Shown here: piece by piece, positions 4,844 to 5,833 of the stretch
Position numbering within the stretch: the first letter of the stretch is position 1
How the letters are laid out: the number at the start of each line of letters is the position of its first letter
NCBI GenBank assembly: GCA_026705105.1
Contig: JAPPBK010000271.1
Coordinates: forward strand, 1 to 5,833
Source of the DNA: Chloroflexota bacterium
Lineage (GTDB): Bacteria > Chloroflexota > Dehalococcoidia > Bin125
Reading direction: 5' to 3'
Length of the DNA: 5,833 nucleotides
Made by a program: the position numbers and the translations under genes
The notes under the pieces: generated by a model
The model's database searches: none
Seen by the model: only the letters and a program-made list of their open reading frames with translations
What the model was told of the DNA's origin: nothing

Positions 4844-5689
4844 ATGGATCCAGACTCGCTGACGGTCACGGTGCTGGTGCCCGAGAACGCCGTGTCGCCG
4901 ATTGTCGTATTCGACGACAATGCGGCGTTGAAGGCCGCACTCGTTGAACGCGGCACAGCCCGGCACCTCACCGATGAATGGGACGTCGCGGGCTTGTACA
5001 TCCTGGTCGACCGTTGCGACTCGGATGGCGGCTGGGGCGTGTACGTCGGCAAGGCGCCGTCGGGCATCCGGGACCGGATCAAGAGCCATCTGCGCACCAA
5101 GGACACTTGGTATCGGGCACTGCTTGTTCGGCGCGACACGACCCACGGATTCAACTCGGCGCAGATCGGCTGGCTCGAGGGTCGCCTCTATGACCTTCTC
5201 AAGGCTTCGGACGGTGCCCGTCTGTCGAACAAGGTGAGGCCCGGCGATGAGACGTTGGCCCCATATGACCGACAGGCGCTCGAGATGGTGCTGGTGTCCA
5301 TTCAGCGGCTCATGAGACTGCTGGGCCATGACCCCTCCTCTGGCGACGACACCGAGACTCCTCCAGGAAAGGGGAGCAGCCATCACTACGGCGTCAAGCT
5401 CGCGCAGCTTGTGGACGCCGGACTGATCGAGGCCGGTGACGTGTTGGTGTCAACCAACGGTGCTTGGTCTGCCAGAGCGAAGATCACCTCCGATGCGCGG
5501 ATCGCGATGGACGACGAACTGTATGAGACCCCATCGGGCGCGGCGTGTGCCGCAAAGAACGGTCCTGCCAACGGCTGGGACTTCTGGGCCCGCCAAACGC
5601 CAACGGGATCCGTACCCTTGTCCACACTGAGAGCCGAACTCTTGGAGCAGTCAACGCCAGCGGAGAAGCAAGGCACTCCCTCGGCCTGA
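4844..5689 (+). CDS. GIY-YIG nuclease domain fused to a RAMA domain
   Basis: A protein of 281 aa from ATG 4844 (297 if TTG 4796 is used). The first 45 residues form a small lead-in (SLTVTVLVPENA). Residues about 48-160 carry a GIY-YIG nuclease fold: GLYIL (G50, Y52), GVYVG (Y67, G69), basic residues in GIRDRIKSHL (R76, R78), the metal-binding glutamate in GWLEGRLYDLL (E112), and ARLSNK (N129). After a polar linker, residues about 180-265 match the RAMA domain (restriction enzyme and adenine methylase associated): KLAQLVDAGLIEAGDVL, SDARIAMDDELYETPSGAA and NGWDFWA, then G-x-x-PLSTLR. RAMA domains occur beside restriction and methylase modules and are proposed to bind DNA, perhaps modified DNA. 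The fusion would place a nuclease under such a sensor, fitting modification-dependent restriction. All core residues are present. It diverges from the McrA-like gene and is probably expressed from its own promoter. Confidence 0.92.
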   Translation: MDPDSLTVTVLVPENAVSPIVVFDDNAALKAALVERGTARHLTDEWDVAGLYILVDRCDSDGGWGVYVGKAPSGIRDRIKSHLRTKDTWYRALLVRRDTTHGFNSAQIGWLEGRLYDLLKASDGARLSNKVRPGDETLAPYDRQALEMVLVSIQRLMRLLGHDPSSGDDTETPPGKGSSHHYGVKLAQLVDAGLIEAGDVLVSTNGAWSARAKITSDARIAMDDELYETPSGAACAAKNGPANGWDFWARQTPTGSVPLSTLRAELLEQSTPAEKQGTPSA

Positions 5690-5833
5690 GTTCTTGACTG
5701 CGTGCAGCGGCGAGGATGAGGTGGCGGGATGCGTTCGTTCGCATTGTGATGCTGTCGGCCTGATGCGGTGTCGGCGAGACTCTCACGGGCGTCGAGAGGG
5801 CCGTGGGTGCCACCGGTGGCGGTGAGGCGTTCG
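5690..5833. other. Right-hand end without a supported gene; short repeats and palindromes
   Basis: After the GIY-YIG stop there are 144 bases with no supported gene. Visible are a small hairpin ATGCG-TTCGTT-CGCAT (5729-5744), an imperfect tandem repeat TGATGC-TGTCGGCC / TGATGCGGTGTCGGCG (5747-5776), a CTCTC/GAGAG stem (5780-5798), and a perfect 12-base palindrome GCCACCGGTGGC (5809-5820). The first hairpin is a possible weak terminator. A minus-strand frame is open from the edge, but it runs on antisense through the GIY-YIG gene and gives no recognisable protein. Confidence 0.4.

Noticed and set aside
4730..5386. 218-codon minus-strand frame opposite the GIY-YIG gene
   Set aside because: The plus strand encodes a protein with complete catalytic motifs; the minus frame has no family resemblance.
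1..5833. CRISPR array, tRNA, rRNA or complete insertion sequence
   Set aside because: No regularly spaced repeats, cloverleaf-like stretches or transposase gene with terminal inverted repeats were seen.

Overview
The window is high-GC DNA with many GTG or TTG start options, Shine-Dalgarno-preceded genes and stop/start overlaps. The protein sequences, especially the McrA-like enzyme, look actinobacterial. I cannot name a genus. The content looks like an accessory DNA-defence region rather than core chromosome: one partial gene, five recognisable genes, and degraded-looking spacers between them.

Left block (1-2842, plus strand): a tight operon. The last 33 codons of an unidentified gene overlap the next start by four bases (GTGA). 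A 304-aa protein of unknown family follows. It overlaps by four bases (ATGA) a 610-aa Rad50/SMC-type ATPase that has a complete ABC head and a CxxC zinc hook on a short coiled coil. The coupling suggests the three products act together, as SMC-like ATPases do with partner nucleases or sensors in several prokaryotic defence systems. No named system could be assigned.

Middle block (2843-3533): a short spacer whose minus strand reads like the tail of a decayed gene, possibly a tyrosine recombinase. Next is a 125-aa two-membrane-helix protein (plus) resembling the detached N-terminal anchor of larger membrane proteins. Its stop codon lies inside the second copy of an in-frame 17-bp repeat. A 204-base convergent spacer with hairpins and a second short repeat follows.

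Right block (3534-5689): two divergent predicted nucleases. The minus-strand gene has an ScoMcrA-like N-terminal head, a middle domain common in McrA-like/HNH restriction proteins, and a PD-(D/E)XK nuclease domain with a D...ExK signature. The plus-strand gene fuses a GIY-YIG nuclease domain to a C-terminal RAMA domain. Both are best read as candidate modification-dependent (type IV-like) restriction enzymes sharing a 242-base divergent control region. The last 144 bases hold no gene I can support, only short repeats and palindromes.

The region most likely to hold something undescribed is the coupled operon of unknown partner and mini-Rad50 ATPase, followed by the divergent pair of domain-shuffled nucleases.
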